Shown here: positions 27,763 through 37,416 of the stretch, piece by piece
Position numbering within the stretch: position 1 is the first letter of the stretch
Layout: every line of letters begins with the position of its first letter
Translations under genes and position numbers: made by a program
Notes under the pieces: generated by a model
Seen by the model: the letters and a program-made list of their open reading frames with translations, nothing else
The model's database searches: none
What the model was told of the DNA's origin: nothing
Source: CAVVIO01 sp963748095
GTDB lineage: Bacteria > Bacteroidota > Bacteroidia > Bacteroidales > UBA10428
Assembly (NCBI GenBank): GCA_963748095.1
Contig: CAVVIO010000013.1
Span: 1 to 51,753, forward strand
Direction: 5' to 3'
DNA: 51,753 nt

Positions 27763-30521
27763 TTTACGGCATAATTATATAAAAAGTTGTCTTTATTCCC
27801 TACTATCAGGTTAAATTGAGAAGTCTCCCGGTTAAAATCCCCGATACTGAAAGAAGTTGATCCCCGTAGTGGGAATCCGGGGAACAGGCTTCCATCATTA
27901 TTAATAAGATAAATTTCATTTTTTGAGGAACAAACAGCTCCCAGTTTCCTGTCGTTATAGGAAAAGTGAAAGTAGATGGGCCTTTCGGAAATCCTGCCAT
28001 CGAAAGCATAAGAGAACATTTTGGTTTTATTCTGTTTGAAGACCTGAAGAGATTTGCCATCCAGAAAAATAAATTCCCGCTTGCCATCGCCGTCCATATC
28101 TTTAAAATCGAAATAGTGTGTCGGTGAGAACTCACCAATTTTTACATCTTTTACACTGCCGTCAAAGTAAATGAATTTTACTGTACCGGAAGTGTCGGTG
28201 GTTACCAGTCTGGGAGCATCTCCCCCTTCATCCAGTAAATAACTATTATTTACTGACCGGGGAAATAATTCTTTGACATCCACGCGGGTATCGCCACGCC
28301 TGTCGAGAATATACGTTTTTAACCGATCACCAAATACTATGTAATCCTTGTCTCCTATTGTAAAATGTTCAATTGGCATATTCACAGCACTCTCGGTTTT
28401 GCCAAATTCCCAGCCACTTACAATACTTCCGTCCTTCATATAGTTATATATCTTGTTGTCATCACAGGCTATAAATATCCGGTAATCTTTATTATCGTCA
28501 TAATCAAACAATGCCATCCCGTTTGTTGCTTTGGCCCTCAATTTTACTGGATATTTTTCCACATAGTTACCATTGCGGTCCATCAGATACAGATAATTAT
28601 CGGTACTGAAAAGATATTGCAGTTTTCCGTTCTTATAATAATCGATCTGGTAAACATCACTTCTGATTTTTTCAGGTATCTGTACCTTCCATTCTATTCT
28701 TCCAGCTTTATTTATCAGGTAAATATTATTTTTAAGGTCCTGTATAAAAATTTCATATTGTTTGGTTATATGATTAACAACAAATTTGGGTTTAAAATCG
28801 CTTACCGTATCAAGCAGGCTTTCCCATACCGTATGTGTTTTATTATAAAACTTAGGAGAATATTTTAAGGTAATGGTATTATACAGCATGTTGTTCCCTG
28901 AATTTATCTGTAGTCCTAAAGTTTGCACTTTTTGAAACACGCCGATATTCTTTTCCCAGCTTTTCACTAATTTCTCATCTACCAAATTGGAAAAATTTTC
29001 GATCGAACGGCTTAAATTTGTGTAAAAGACAACATTCGATTTTGCTGACAAGTTATCGGCAAAAATTTTATAAGTGGGATCATTTATTAAAGTTTGATTT
29101 ATTACATTTTGATGTATAAATAAGGATAATGATTTGACGGAGTTGCCAAAAATGAGATAATTACCCACAAAGGTATAATAATGTTCATTTACAACTTTAA
29201 AGATATTCCCGAATAAGTTGGCAATCATATGCTGGGTAGGCAACTTGTATATCTTGTAAGATGATTCATTATCCAGTTGATATTTGGTTATATAGGAATT
29301 AATGTTGTTTTTCCCCGTATAGTTTTCAAGCATCTCCGAAAGTCTTTTTTCTGCAAAACTCTTACTTTTAACCTTAAAAACAGCAAATGCTTCCTGTTCA
29401 CCACTGTTATTATTATTTTCTCCCAATGCCAGGCAAAATTCATTATCAATAATATCCCCAAAAAGTTTTTCGAGGTTTTCACCATAAGATTTTTTTAGTT
29501 GATCAAGATCGTTCTGATGTCGCGCATAATTACCATTGTTTTTTAACAGCGCTTTATACTGCGTATAATACGTATTAAAATCTTCCATCCCCATTGAAAT
29601 AAAGGTGGAGATTGTGGAAGGCAAAACTTCACCAATACTTGAGCGTGGAGCATTCTGATTTATAAATAAGTCGGACAGCATGTTTCCAGAATCTACCGAA
29701 CTGGTAAACCCATTGAGGATTATATTATCCTCTTTAAAATTTACATCAAGCCCGGACCAGTCAGCAAGATAATTCATCTCTCCTATTAATTCCTTGTAGG
29801 GAGATTTTGTAAAAAGTGATAACAGTTGTGGAAAATATTTAAAGTTAATGAAAATGTTGGCATCTACATTTTTCCCGGCAGTAGATAGAATTTTTATAAA
29901 TCCGTTATCACTTTTCACCGATTTGGTCTGGTTCAACTGCCGTAGGGCATCTTCAAGTAATATAGATGAATGACTAAGCATTAATATATCATTGACAATA
30001 GTGTAACTAAGATTTTTTTCAATATTATTATTTAACAGTACCAGATCATATACTGTTTCTCCTTCATATTTTCTTGGTGTAATGGTTCCGCTATTCCCAA
30101 TAACTCTTTTAATAAACGTATTAACCTGGTGCGCTTTTATATTTCCCGGCAAGCTAAAATAGTGGATAGATCCGATTGTTGCTCTTCCTGAATATTGCAG
30201 GGATATATAAGCAGGCGCTGAAGTAAATATTTTTCTTGCTTCCGGATATTTTAGCAACATGCTATCGATTAATCCGGCATGACGGCGAAATTCATTAAAA
30301 GCAGGCAAGCTGCCAAGTTGTGTGAAAACATTGTTTTCCTTACTTATCTCTTTTACTAAATCCGTATAATTATTGATTTTCACGATAATGGCAGCATCGT
30401 ATGGAATGGCATTCAGCGGATCGCCTGTCAACCTTGTGCTTTTTCTAAACCACAAAAACCCTATTACCAATCCTGCTAGTAAAACTCCTGTCAACCCGTA
30501 TATTAGGTATTTCCTGATCAT
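27759..30521 (-). CDS. Membrane-anchored protein with DUF3352-like region and C-terminal beta propeller
   Basis: About 920 residues when started at the ATG at 30519-30521 (MIRKYLIYGLTGVLLAG); an upstream ATG would add 16 residues before the membrane helix. After one helix comes IPYDAAIIVKINNYTDLV and a repeated two-lobed region resembling DUF3352 (roughly 40-580). The C-terminal third has repeats such as NNIYLINKAGRIEWKVQIP, YLYLMDRNGNYVEKYPV and NEIYLINNDGSLFPGFPL, a PQQ-like/FG-GAP propeller with FKDMDGDGKREFIF. Likely periplasmic and inner-membrane anchored. Function unknown; first gene of the three-gene envelope cluster. Confidence 0.65.
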   Translation of the reverse strand: MIRKYLIYGLTGVLLAGLVIGFLWFRKSTRLTGDPLNAIPYDAAIIVKINNYTDLVKEISKENNVFTQLGSLPAFNEFRRHAGLIDSMLLKYPEARKIFTSAPAYISLQYSGRATIGSIHYFSLPGNIKAHQVNTFIKRVIGNSGTITPRKYEGETVYDLVLLNNNIEKNLSYTIVNDILMLSHSSILLEDALRQLNQTKSVKSDNGFIKILSTAGKNVDANIFINFKYFPQLLSLFTKSPYKELIGEMNYLADWSGLDVNFKEDNIILNGFTSSVDSGNMLSDLFINQNAPRSSIGEVLPSTISTFISMGMEDFNTYYTQYKALLKNNGNYARHQNDLDQLKKSYGENLEKLFGDIIDNEFCLALGENNNNSGEQEAFAVFKVKSKSFAEKRLSEMLENYTGKNNINSYITKYQLDNESSYKIYKLPTQHMIANLFGNIFKVVNEHYYTFVGNYLIFGNSVKSLSLFIHQNVINQTLINDPTYKIFADNLSAKSNVVFYTNLSRSIENFSNLVDEKLVKSWEKNIGVFQKVQTLGLQINSGNNMLYNTITLKYSPKFYNKTHTVWESLLDTVSDFKPKFVVNHITKQYEIFIQDLKNNIYLINKAGRIEWKVQIPEKIRSDVYQIDYYKNGKLQYLFSTDNYLYLMDRNGNYVEKYPVKLRAKATNGMALFDYDDNKDYRIFIACDDNKIYNYMKDGSIVSGWEFGKTESAVNMPIEHFTIGDKDYIVFGDRLKTYILDRRGDTRVDVKELFPRSVNNSYLLDEGGDAPRLVTTDTSGTVKFIYFDGSVKDVKIGEFSPTHYFDFKDMDGDGKREFIFLDGKSLQVFKQNKTKMFSYAFDGRISERPIYFHFSYNDRKLGAVCSSKNEIYLINNDGSLFPGFPLRGSTSFSIGDFNRETSQFNLIVGNKDNFLYNYAVK

Positions 30522-30711
30522 ATTCAATACATTTCTATCCTGTTTAATCAAAATTAGAAAATAATACAAACAGTTAAAAAATGAGTTACTAACACTGAAA
30601 TGTTATTGCTCGTGGGATTTACAAAAAACAACTAGTTAATTTACTATACGGATTTCATTGATTTTAATTTCTGATGATAAAAATTAACTTTACAAAGTAA
30701 AATTGTATCAG

Positions 30712-32799
30712 GTGAAAAAACACTTTTCCTTTTTTGTAATTACCTTCTGTTTCCTTGCAATTACTGGTATTCTATCTGCCCGGGATGTTATAGCACCGAT
30801 GAATGATTACCAGATCAAAAAAGCAACATCGGAGAAATTCCCAAATTATTCAGGTGATAATCAGTACCAGGTTATTCATAAAAATCTGAAATCACCCTGC
30901 CGTGTAGTTGTTGTTAATGAACACAATCAACCGGTAGAAGGTGTACCGGTAAACTTCGAAGTAATTAACACTCCAAAGGGTGCGACCGGTTCCCATCTTG
31001 ATAAAGATTTTGTAAAGACAGATTCAAATGGAGTAGCTGAAAATAGTTTTGTGCTTGGTTCAAAAGAAGGAGAATATGAGATTGCCGCTTCAATAAAATC
31101 TTCTTCTTCTCATAATTTTCAAATATTCATTGCCAATGCCAGAAAATCCAATTGGGTATTCATGGTAATTATCGGATTGTTTGGGGGGCTCGGATTATTT
31201 CTTTTCGGAATGAATATGATGAGTGAAGGGTTGCAGAAATCTGCGGGTGACAAAATGAGGACTATCCTGAGCAAGCTGACATACAACCGGTTAATTGCCC
31301 TGTCGGTAGGTACATTTGTGACGATGGTCATTCAAAGCAGCAGTGCCACTACTGTAATGCTGGTAAGTTTTGTTAATTCAAAACTAATGCGGTTTAAACA
31401 AACCATTGGCATAATCCTGGGGGCAGCAATAGGTACAACTATCACCGCACAGATTATTGCATTTAAACTTACAGATTATTCCCTCCTGCTAATAGGTATC
31501 GGTTTTCTTTTGTATCTGATTCCCAAAAAACCGGTTTATAAAAATGTTGGTGAAGCTATTCTGGGGTTTGGTATTTTATTTTTCGGAATGCAAGTAATGT
31601 CGGAAGCTATGTATCCACTCCGGTCATACGAACCCTTTATTAATATATTACTTCAACTCGAAAATCCGTTGTTGGGCATACTGGTAGGAGCAATGCTTAC
31701 TGCTCTTATCCAAAGCAGCAGTGCATTTATCGGGATAATGATTATTCTCGGTACCCAGGGATTCCTGACACTTGAGGCTTCCATCCCTTTACTCATCGGA
31801 GCAAACCTGGGGACGGCTATTACTGCAATTTTAGCCAGCATCAGTGCCAACCGTGAAGCAAAACAGGTTGCTCTGGCTCATACCCTATTTAAAGTTGCCG
31901 GTGCATTAATCCTTGTCTGGTGGATCCCACAGTTTGTCCGTCTTATCGAATGGGTGTCTTTTGTAGAACCTCATCAGGGACTGGATGCTTCAGGATATCT
32001 TCCTCGTGAAATTGCCAATGCGCATACTGTATATAATGTGATACTGACAATACTTTTCCTTCCGTTTACAGATATATATGCCCGGTTTATTAATTTTTTA
32101 CTTCCCTACAAAGAAGAAAAAGAATTTCTGCCGGTTACGAAATACCTCGATGAAAGCATGCTGAAAACTCCCTCCCTTGCTCTTAACCTGGCAAAACAGG
32201 AAGTTTTACACATGATCAGCATTGTTAGAAAAATGGCAGTTAATATTATTATCCCGTTTATGGAAAAGCGGACAGACCTGATTCCGTTAATCGATCAATA
32301 TAATATTGAAGTGAATTTTCTTCGTGATGAAATAAATGATTATATCTTACAAATTACCCGGCAAACAATAGACAAAGAAAGAGCAGAAGAAGCGTTTCAG
32401 CTACTTTATGCGGTAAACGAATTCGAACAGATTGCCGATATCATTTCCTCCAATCTCAAGTCGAAGGCTATAAGCTGGTCCTCCAACGTATATGAATTTT
32501 CAACAAGGGGGAAAAATGAAATTATGAATTACCACATCGCCACCCTGAAACAAATCGACCGTGCTTACGAATTATACCAGGATTTTAGCCTTTCAAAAGC
32601 GCTGAAAATGAAAGAAAAATATGAGAAATTCCGCGAAATGTCTTTTGCCCTTGAAAAACAGCATTACAACCGTCTTACCGCGGAAGAAGAAAAAACGATC
32701 AACAGCAGTAAAACACACCTGGAATTAATGACAATGCTGAAGTTGATTGGCAGTCACGCTACCAACACTGCAAGAATATTAATAAAAAATAGTATGTAA
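30712..32799 (+). CDS. Na/Pi cotransporter (NptA/YjbB type) with N-terminal Ig-like domain
   Basis: Signal peptide after GTG 30712 (KKHFSFFVITFCFLAITG), then an extracytoplasmic Big-1-like domain at roughly residues 55-140 (PCRVVVVNEHNQPVEGVPV through TDSNGVAENSFVLG). The transporter core has the repeated QSSSA motifs (MVIQSSSATTVML and ALIQSSSAFIGIM) and GANLGTAITA. A C-terminal PhoU-like helical part follows (ending SHATNTARILIKNSM). It imports phosphate with sodium; the Ig-like part is unusual for the core family. A longer TTG start at 30703 is possible. It is 4 bases upstream of ung. Confidence 0.85.
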   Translation: MKKHFSFFVITFCFLAITGILSARDVIAPMNDYQIKKATSEKFPNYSGDNQYQVIHKNLKSPCRVVVVNEHNQPVEGVPVNFEVINTPKGATGSHLDKDFVKTDSNGVAENSFVLGSKEGEYEIAASIKSSSSHNFQIFIANARKSNWVFMVIIGLFGGLGLFLFGMNMMSEGLQKSAGDKMRTILSKLTYNRLIALSVGTFVTMVIQSSSATTVMLVSFVNSKLMRFKQTIGIILGAAIGTTITAQIIAFKLTDYSLLLIGIGFLLYLIPKKPVYKNVGEAILGFGILFFGMQVMSEAMYPLRSYEPFINILLQLENPLLGILVGAMLTALIQSSSAFIGIMIILGTQGFLTLEASIPLLIGANLGTAITAILASISANREAKQVALAHTLFKVAGALILVWWIPQFVRLIEWVSFVEPHQGLDASGYLPREIANAHTVYNVILTILFLPFTDIYARFINFLLPYKEEKEFLPVTKYLDESMLKTPSLALNLAKQEVLHMISIVRKMAVNIIIPFMEKRTDLIPLIDQYNIEVNFLRDEINDYILQITRQTIDKERAEEAFQLLYAVNEFEQIADIISSNLKSKAISWSSNVYEFSTRGKNEIMNYHIATLKQIDRAYELYQDFSLSKALKMKEKYEKFREMSFALEKQHYNRLTAEEEKTINSSKTHLELMTMLKLIGSHATNTARILIKNSM

Positions 32800-32802
32800 A
32801 TC

Positions 32803-33479
32803 ATGAGTTCGATAAATCCCCAGATTGATGAAAGTTGGAAACAATTGCTTATCGATGAATTTAACGCTCCGTATTTTACCGATTTAAAAAATTTTCTTGT
32901 TACGGAAAAATCTAAGAACGTGGTTTACCCTCCGGGAAAACTAATTTTCAATGCATTTGAGCATACCCCTTTTGATAAAGTAAAAGTAGTGATCATCGGA
33001 CAGGATCCTTATCATGGGAAAGGACAGGCACACGGACTTTGCTTTTCGGTTCCTGCCGGCATTGCCCAACCTCCGTCACTTGTAAATATTTTCAAAGAAC
33101 TGAATCAGGATCTGGGACTTCCCATACCACGGCACGGAAATCTTGAAAAATGGGCGGACAGGGGAGTATTACTTTTAAATGCAACATTACAGTCAGGGCC
33201 AACCAGGCAGGATCGCATCAGAATAAAGGTTGGGAAACCTTTACCGATTCAGTTATCCGTAAAATTTCTGAATCCCGCACCGGTATTGTCTTTCTTTTAT
33301 GGGGAAGGTATGCCCAGGCTAAAGAAGCCCTGATAGATTCCGGCAAACATTATGTTCTTAAAGCTGCCCACCCCTCTCCTTTTTCTGCTTATAACGGCTT
33401 TTTCGGTTGCAAACATTTCTCAAAAACCAATGAAATTTTAAAGCAAAACGGGGCAGAACCAATTGACTGGTCCCTTTAA
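32803..33479 (+). CDS. ung: Uracil-DNA glycosylase, one frame shift
   Basis: About 225 residues after correction. Family 1 UDG removes uracil from DNA. Water-activating Asp68 in GQDPYHG, then HGLCFSVP, PSLVNIFKEL, GVLLLNATL and the Leu-loop HPSPFSAYNGFFGCKHFS. The frame breaks near 33189: adding one base (TTA-ACA) continues NATLTVRANQAGSH instead of the present reading. Both halves are well conserved. Overall length is normal, so a read error is likely. Confidence 0.92.
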
Positions 33480-33567
33480 TTTTCCTCCTTTTGAGGCAAA
33501 ATATTTCTTTCTCAGAAATAATCTCCTTTTATTCACTATTTCAATAATTTAAAAAAATAATCAAAAA

Positions 33568-33585
33568 AGCGACCACTAAGTCGCT
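33568..33585. promoter_or_regulatory. Palindromic operator 1 upstream of tetR
   Basis: AGCGACCACTAAGTCGCT: arms AGCGAC and GTCGCT are perfect complements around 6 bases. It lies where the -33 region of the tetR promoter should be. Its arms are shared with operator 2, centred 33 bp away, about three DNA turns. Confidence 0.75.
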
Positions 33586-33594
33586 AAAGATTTT

Positions 33595-33602
33595 TATCTT
33601 TG
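33595..33602 (+). promoter_or_regulatory. Bacteroidota -7 box of the tetR-ABC operon
   Basis: TATCTTTG is an exact TAnnTTTG lying between the two palindromes; its last base is the first base of the arm of operator 2. Transcription would start near 33608-33612, inside operator 2. Confidence 0.65.
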
Positions 33603-33617
33603 CGACCATGTAGTCGC
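33602..33617. promoter_or_regulatory. Palindromic operator 2 upstream of tetR
   Basis: GCGACCATGTAGTCGC, arms GCGAC and GTCGC with a 6-base spacer, 14 bases before the tetR ATG at 33632. Same arms and arm spacing as operator 1. Bound repressor here would cover the transcription start. Confidence 0.75.
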
Positions 33618-33631
33618 TTAATAGTTAAAAC

Positions 33632-34330
33632 ATGCCCCTCCAGACATTTATAAATCTAAATACAGACCGTCAAAAGGAAATTCTCGATGCCGCTTTTGAA
33701 GAATTCGCCATTCATCCTTATACAAGCGCTTCTGTCGGAAAAATTATTAAAAAGCTCGGTATCGCAAAAGGAAGCTTTTACCGTTACTTTTCATCCAAAA
33801 AAGACCTTTACTTTTTCCTGATTAAGTATGCCAGTGATATGCGTTTGTCAAAAGTTAAGGACCTGTTATATTCTGAGAATAAAAGCCTTTTTGAAATATT
33901 AGTGGAAAATTTTCTACATAAGCTCGAATTCGACCTGGAGTATCCCTTGCAAAGCGGATTTTTATACAATGTTATCCGGGAAAAAGCGAACAATGAAATC
34001 GGAGATATGGAATATATTATTAAAGCCGATTTATTAAAAATGGTAAAGAAAATACTGAAAAACCATCGGCAAACGGATTCGATCAGAAGCGATATAGATA
34101 TAGATCTGATGGCTTTTATGATCATCCAGGTCCAATTTGGAATTTTTGATTATCTGACATTAAAATATAAGATTGACTTTCAAGAAAACATACGGAAACG
34201 AAAATCTGCTTTTTCCATTCCCAATGAGGAAATCAGAAAAGTAGTGGAAGAATTCAGTATGTTGCTGAAAGAAGGTTTCATGGCAAAGTCAGAAACAAAT
34301 GAAAATTTACAAAATATAAAAAGTAATTAA
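33632..34330 (+). CDS. TetR/AcrR family transcriptional regulator
   Basis: 232 residues. N-terminal helix-turn-helix: RQKEILDAAFEEFA, then SVGKIIKKLGIAKGSFYRYFSSKKDLY (split for length), typical TetR. The C-terminal ligand domain is helical and family-specific. It sits 17 bases before an ABC exporter and behind two palindromes with identical arms, so it most likely represses itself and the exporter and lets go on binding an effector. The effector is unknown. Confidence 0.9.
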   Translation: MPLQTFINLNTDRQKEILDAAFEEFAIHPYTSASVGKIIKKLGIAKGSFYRYFSSKKDLYFFLIKYASDMRLSKVKDLLYSENKSLFEILVENFLHKLEFDLEYPLQSGFLYNVIREKANNEIGDMEYIIKADLLKMVKKILKNHRQTDSIRSDIDIDLMAFMIIQVQFGIFDYLTLKYKIDFQENIRKRKSAFSIPNEEIRKVVEEFSMLLKEGFMAKSETNENLQNIKSN

Positions 34331-34347
34331 TTTAACCACACCGTCAA

Positions 34348-35201
34348 ATGATCCGTGTAAAAAATCTGGTTTATGCTTATCCCGGAAATATAAACCCTAC
34401 AATTAAGAATATTAATTTTTCGGTTCCGGAAGGAGAAATTTTCGGATTTCTCGGACCCTAGCGGCGCAGGGAAAAGTACTACCCAAAAAATTCTTATCCG
34501 GCTTTTAGAGAATTATACAGGAGAGATCGAAATTCTGAATAAACCATTACATAAATGGAATTCGAATTATTACGATCACATTGGGGTGGGATTTGAATTG
34601 CCCAATCATTATGCCAAGCTGACAGCTCTTGAAAATCTTCGGTTTTTTGCTTCATTCTACAACAAAAAAACAAAGGACCCGATGGAATTACTGGAATTGG
34701 TCGATTTACAGGAAGATGCGAACAAAAAGGTTGAAAATTTCTCGAAAGGAATGAAGATGCGCCTCAGTTTTATCCGGGCAATGGTGCACGATCCGGAAAT
34801 ACTTATTTTTCGATGAACCTACTTCAGGTCTCGATCCGGTAAACGCACGGAAAATGAAGAACATTATTCTGGATCTGCAAAAAAAGGGACGAACCATTTT
34901 TATCACTACCCATAATATGCACGATGCAGATGAATTATGTAATCGTGTAGCGTTTATTGTTGATGGTGAAATAAAAGTAGTTGATACGCCAAAACAACTG
35001 AAACTAACAAATGGCCAACGAAAAGTGAAAGTCGAATACAATCCCGGTAAACCTGAAATATCAGAGTTCGACATCGATAATCTCGGAAATGATAAATCCT
35101 TTCTTGAAATCATCAGGAATGAAAAAATCATTTCCATCCATTCTGAGGAAGCAACTTTAGAAGATATTTTTATTAAAACTACCGGTGCTACGCTTACCTG
35201 A
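34348..35201 (+). CDS. ABC transporter ATPase, two frame shifts
   Basis: About 284 residues after two one-base corrections: an extra C near 34458 (which makes a false TAG in GPSGAGKST, the Walker A) and an extra T near 34808 (in ILIFDEPTSGLDP, the Walker B). Between them come HIGVGFELPNHYAKLT, the Q-loop-to-signature region and FSKGMKMRLSFIRAM. The C-terminus is ATTHNMHDADEL-like (FITTHNMHDADELCNRV) plus a short regulatory tail. It pairs with two ABC-2 permeases just downstream (12-base gap). Both lesions lie in short homopolymers, so the gene may well be intact in the organism. Confidence 0.85.
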
Positions 35202-35213
35202 AACCCGAGTATT

Positions 35214-35912
35214 ATGAAAAAACTTATCCGCACTATTGTCTGGGACCTGAAGCTGGCCGTTACCTATCAGATACTCACAGTTGCCGTAGCTATCACATTG
35301 CTTTATATTGTATTATTCCATATAATACCAGGAAACAATCTGACTCCATTACTTGTGATTCTGATCTTTACCGATCCTACCATGCTGGGTTTTATATTTA
35401 TTGGGGCCTTAATCCTTTTTGAAAAATCGGCACATACCCTGGAAGCTGTCGTTGTTACTCCGTTAAAACCGTGGCAGTACCTCTGGTCAAAAGCGCTTTC
35501 GCTTACCCTTATTTCCCTGGCTTGCAGCCTGGCAATGGCTATAGCCGGTCATGGCTGGAATTTCAATTATCTCTTTTTTATACCAGCGGTTGTATTCTCT
35601 TCCCTGCTTTTTATATTTATTGGTTTTATCGGCGTTGCCAGGGTAAAAACTTTTAATCAATACATCATTATTATACCTTTCTTTCTCACTCCGGCAGCTA
35701 TTCCCCTGATAAGTTACCTGAACCTGTCCGATTCGTTTCTTTTTTACCTGATTCCCACGCAGGGATCACTTATATTGTTTAAAGCTTCATTCGAAACAGT
35801 TAAAACCTGGCAGTTAATTTATTCCATACTCTATCTCATCCTAAGCGTTTTTATCAGCTTCCTCTTTGCAGAACGGGCTTTCCGTAAACAAATCGTACAA
35901 AAAACAGTCTGA
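35214..35912 (+). CDS. ABC-2 type permease subunit 1
   Basis: 232 residues with about six hydrophobic helices. It includes FEKSAHTLEAVVVTPLKPWQYLWSKALSLT (shown here only in part: VTPLKPWQYLWSKAL), the short cytoplasmic motif of ABC-2 permeases. This layout (TetR, ATPase, two unlike permeases of about 230 residues) matches small drug-export systems annotated as fluoroquinolone exporters, but the substrate cannot be read from sequence. Confidence 0.75.
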   Translation: MKKLIRTIVWDLKLAVTYQILTVAVAITLLYIVLFHIIPGNNLTPLLVILIFTDPTMLGFIFIGALILFEKSAHTLEAVVVTPLKPWQYLWSKALSLTLISLACSLAMAIAGHGWNFNYLFFIPAVVFSSLLFIFIGFIGVARVKTFNQYIIIIPFFLTPAAIPLISYLNLSDSFLFYLIPTQGSLILFKASFETVKTWQLIYSILYLILSVFISFLFAERAFRKQIVQKTV

Positions 35913-35915
35913 GCC

Positions 35916-36623
35916 ATGAATAAAATAATTAACCTGACTATAAACGATTTCAGAAATATATTCAGAGACACGATACTCACTATCCTGTTTTTTGTGCCGG
36001 TCATTTTTATAATCATTCTCAGATTCTTATTGCCAGAGCTTCTTATACTACTGCCAGTGCTGAATGACTATGTTTTACTCTTTCTGGCGGTTTTATGCAG
36101 CATAACTGCCTCTTTTCCTGCTTATATCATTTCATTTATTATGCTCGATGAAAAAGATGAAGATATACTTACGGTTTTTAAAGTGATGCCTATCAGTCCG
36201 CTGACTTTTATATTCTATCGACTGGCATTCATCACACTTTTTGCTTTTATATTTAATGTGGTTATTATTTACTTTTCCGGAATATCCGTTTTTAACTGGT
36301 GGCAGATATTGCTTTTGTCTCTGTCATTTGCAACATTAGCTCCTGTTATTGCTTTGATTATTATCACTTATGCCCGTAATAAAATTGAAGGCGTTACTTA
36401 TTTCAAAGGCCTAAATTTCATTTTAATGTTCGCCATCATAGGCTATTTTATACAATCGGCCTGGAAATATGTTTTCGGGATTATCCCGGTATTCTGGACC
36501 TACCAGTCATTTTTGGTCCATGATTCTTCTGCCCTATTTATAATTTTTACTACCATTGCCACGGTATTACAACTTTTTTTACTAATGTTGTTATACAGAC
36601 AATTCCGAAAACGGATTTTTTAA
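35916..36623 (+). CDS. ABC-2 type permease subunit 2
   Basis: 235 residues, about six helices. It has IMLDEKDEDILTVFKVMPISPLTFIFYRL in the first loop (key part: LTVFKVMPISPLTF), an ABC-2 permease pattern related to but distinct from subunit 1. Starts 3 bases after subunit 1. Last gene of the TetR-controlled unit; the HD protein 72 bases on may be separate. Confidence 0.75.
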   Translation: MNKIINLTINDFRNIFRDTILTILFFVPVIFIIILRFLLPELLILLPVLNDYVLLFLAVLCSITASFPAYIISFIMLDEKDEDILTVFKVMPISPLTFIFYRLAFITLFAFIFNVVIIYFSGISVFNWWQILLLSLSFATLAPVIALIIITYARNKIEGVTYFKGLNFILMFAIIGYFIQSAWKYVFGIIPVFWTYQSFLVHDSSALFIIFTTIATVLQLFLLMLLYRQFRKRIF

Positions 36624-36695
36624 TTTTTTTGAGTTTATACTGACAAATCATATCTTTTTTGGTATAAGAAAACATGCTTTAAAATAAATACAAAA

Positions 36696-37274
36696 ATGAC
36701 TGATAAAACTCCCACCAGAGAGGATGCGTTTATTTTACTGAAAAAGTTTAATAAAAGTGAAAGCCTGATCAACCATGCTTTATCGGTTGAAGCGGTGATG
36801 AGACATTTTGCATCGCTATACAATGAAGATGTTGAAAAATGGGGGATCATCGGACTGGCGCATGATCTGGACTATGAGATGTATCCCGATCAGCACTGTA
36901 CAATGACAAAGAAAATTCTGGAAGAAGAGGAATGGCCTTCCGGTTATATCCGTTCTATTATAAGCCACGCCTGGGGAATCTGCAGCGATGTGGAACCAGT
37001 CGAAAAAATGGAAAAAGTTCTTTATACCATCGATGAACTTACCGGATTAATCACAGCAAGTGTGTTGGTAAGGCCTTCCCGGAGCATACTTGATCTTACT
37101 GTAAAATCGGTAAAGAAAAAATGGAAAACCAAAAGCTTTGCTGCCGGGGCTAACCGGGACGTTATTGAAAAAGGAGCACAAATGTTGGGTGAAGATCTGG
37201 ATTTTATTATTGCCGAATCAATCAAAGGAATGCAGAAAGTAGCCGAAAAAATCGGGTTGAAAGGGACCTTATAA
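36696..37274 (+). CDS. HD domain hydrolase
   Basis: 192 residues. HD metal ligands: His27 (INHALSVEAV), His56-Asp57 (GLAHDLDYEMYP) and a later Asp in TIDELTGLI. The family acts on phosphate esters or nucleotides; the substrate is unknown. Intact, with no sign of regulation other than a 72-base gap from the exporter. Confidence 0.8.
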   Translation: MTDKTPTREDAFILLKKFNKSESLINHALSVEAVMRHFASLYNEDVEKWGIIGLAHDLDYEMYPDQHCTMTKKILEEEEWPSGYIRSIISHAWGICSDVEPVEKMEKVLYTIDELTGLITASVLVRPSRSILDLTVKSVKKKWKTKSFAAGANRDVIEKGAQMLGEDLDFIIAESIKGMQKVAEKIGLKGTL

Positions 37275-37283
37275 TTTTTTCAT

Positions 37284-37323
37284 TTTAAGAAAAAACCGGA
37301 GCTATTGGATAAATGCTCCGGTT
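37284..37323 (-). terminator. Intrinsic terminator for the lyase/chorismate mutase unit
   Basis: Stem AACCGGAGC (37294-37302) with GCTCCGGTT (37315-37323). On the minus strand it is followed by a T run (the A run at 37288-37295). It lies 94 bases beyond the lyase stop in the direction of its transcription. Confidence 0.7.
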
Positions 37324-37416
37324 CATAGTGGTTTAAAACCTTTGATTGAAGAAATAAAAATGAAACTCAACGACTGTTTTTAATTTTTTTCAAATGTTAT
37401 ATAAAGTATAATCATA

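Noticed and set aside
28365..28868. 167-residue hydrophobic plus-strand frame
   Set aside because: Antisense to the propeller part of the large membrane-anchored protein, which has recognisable repeats in the opposite frame.
34586..34816. Separate small gene inside the ABC ATPase
   Set aside because: It is the middle third of the ATPase between two single-base frame shifts.
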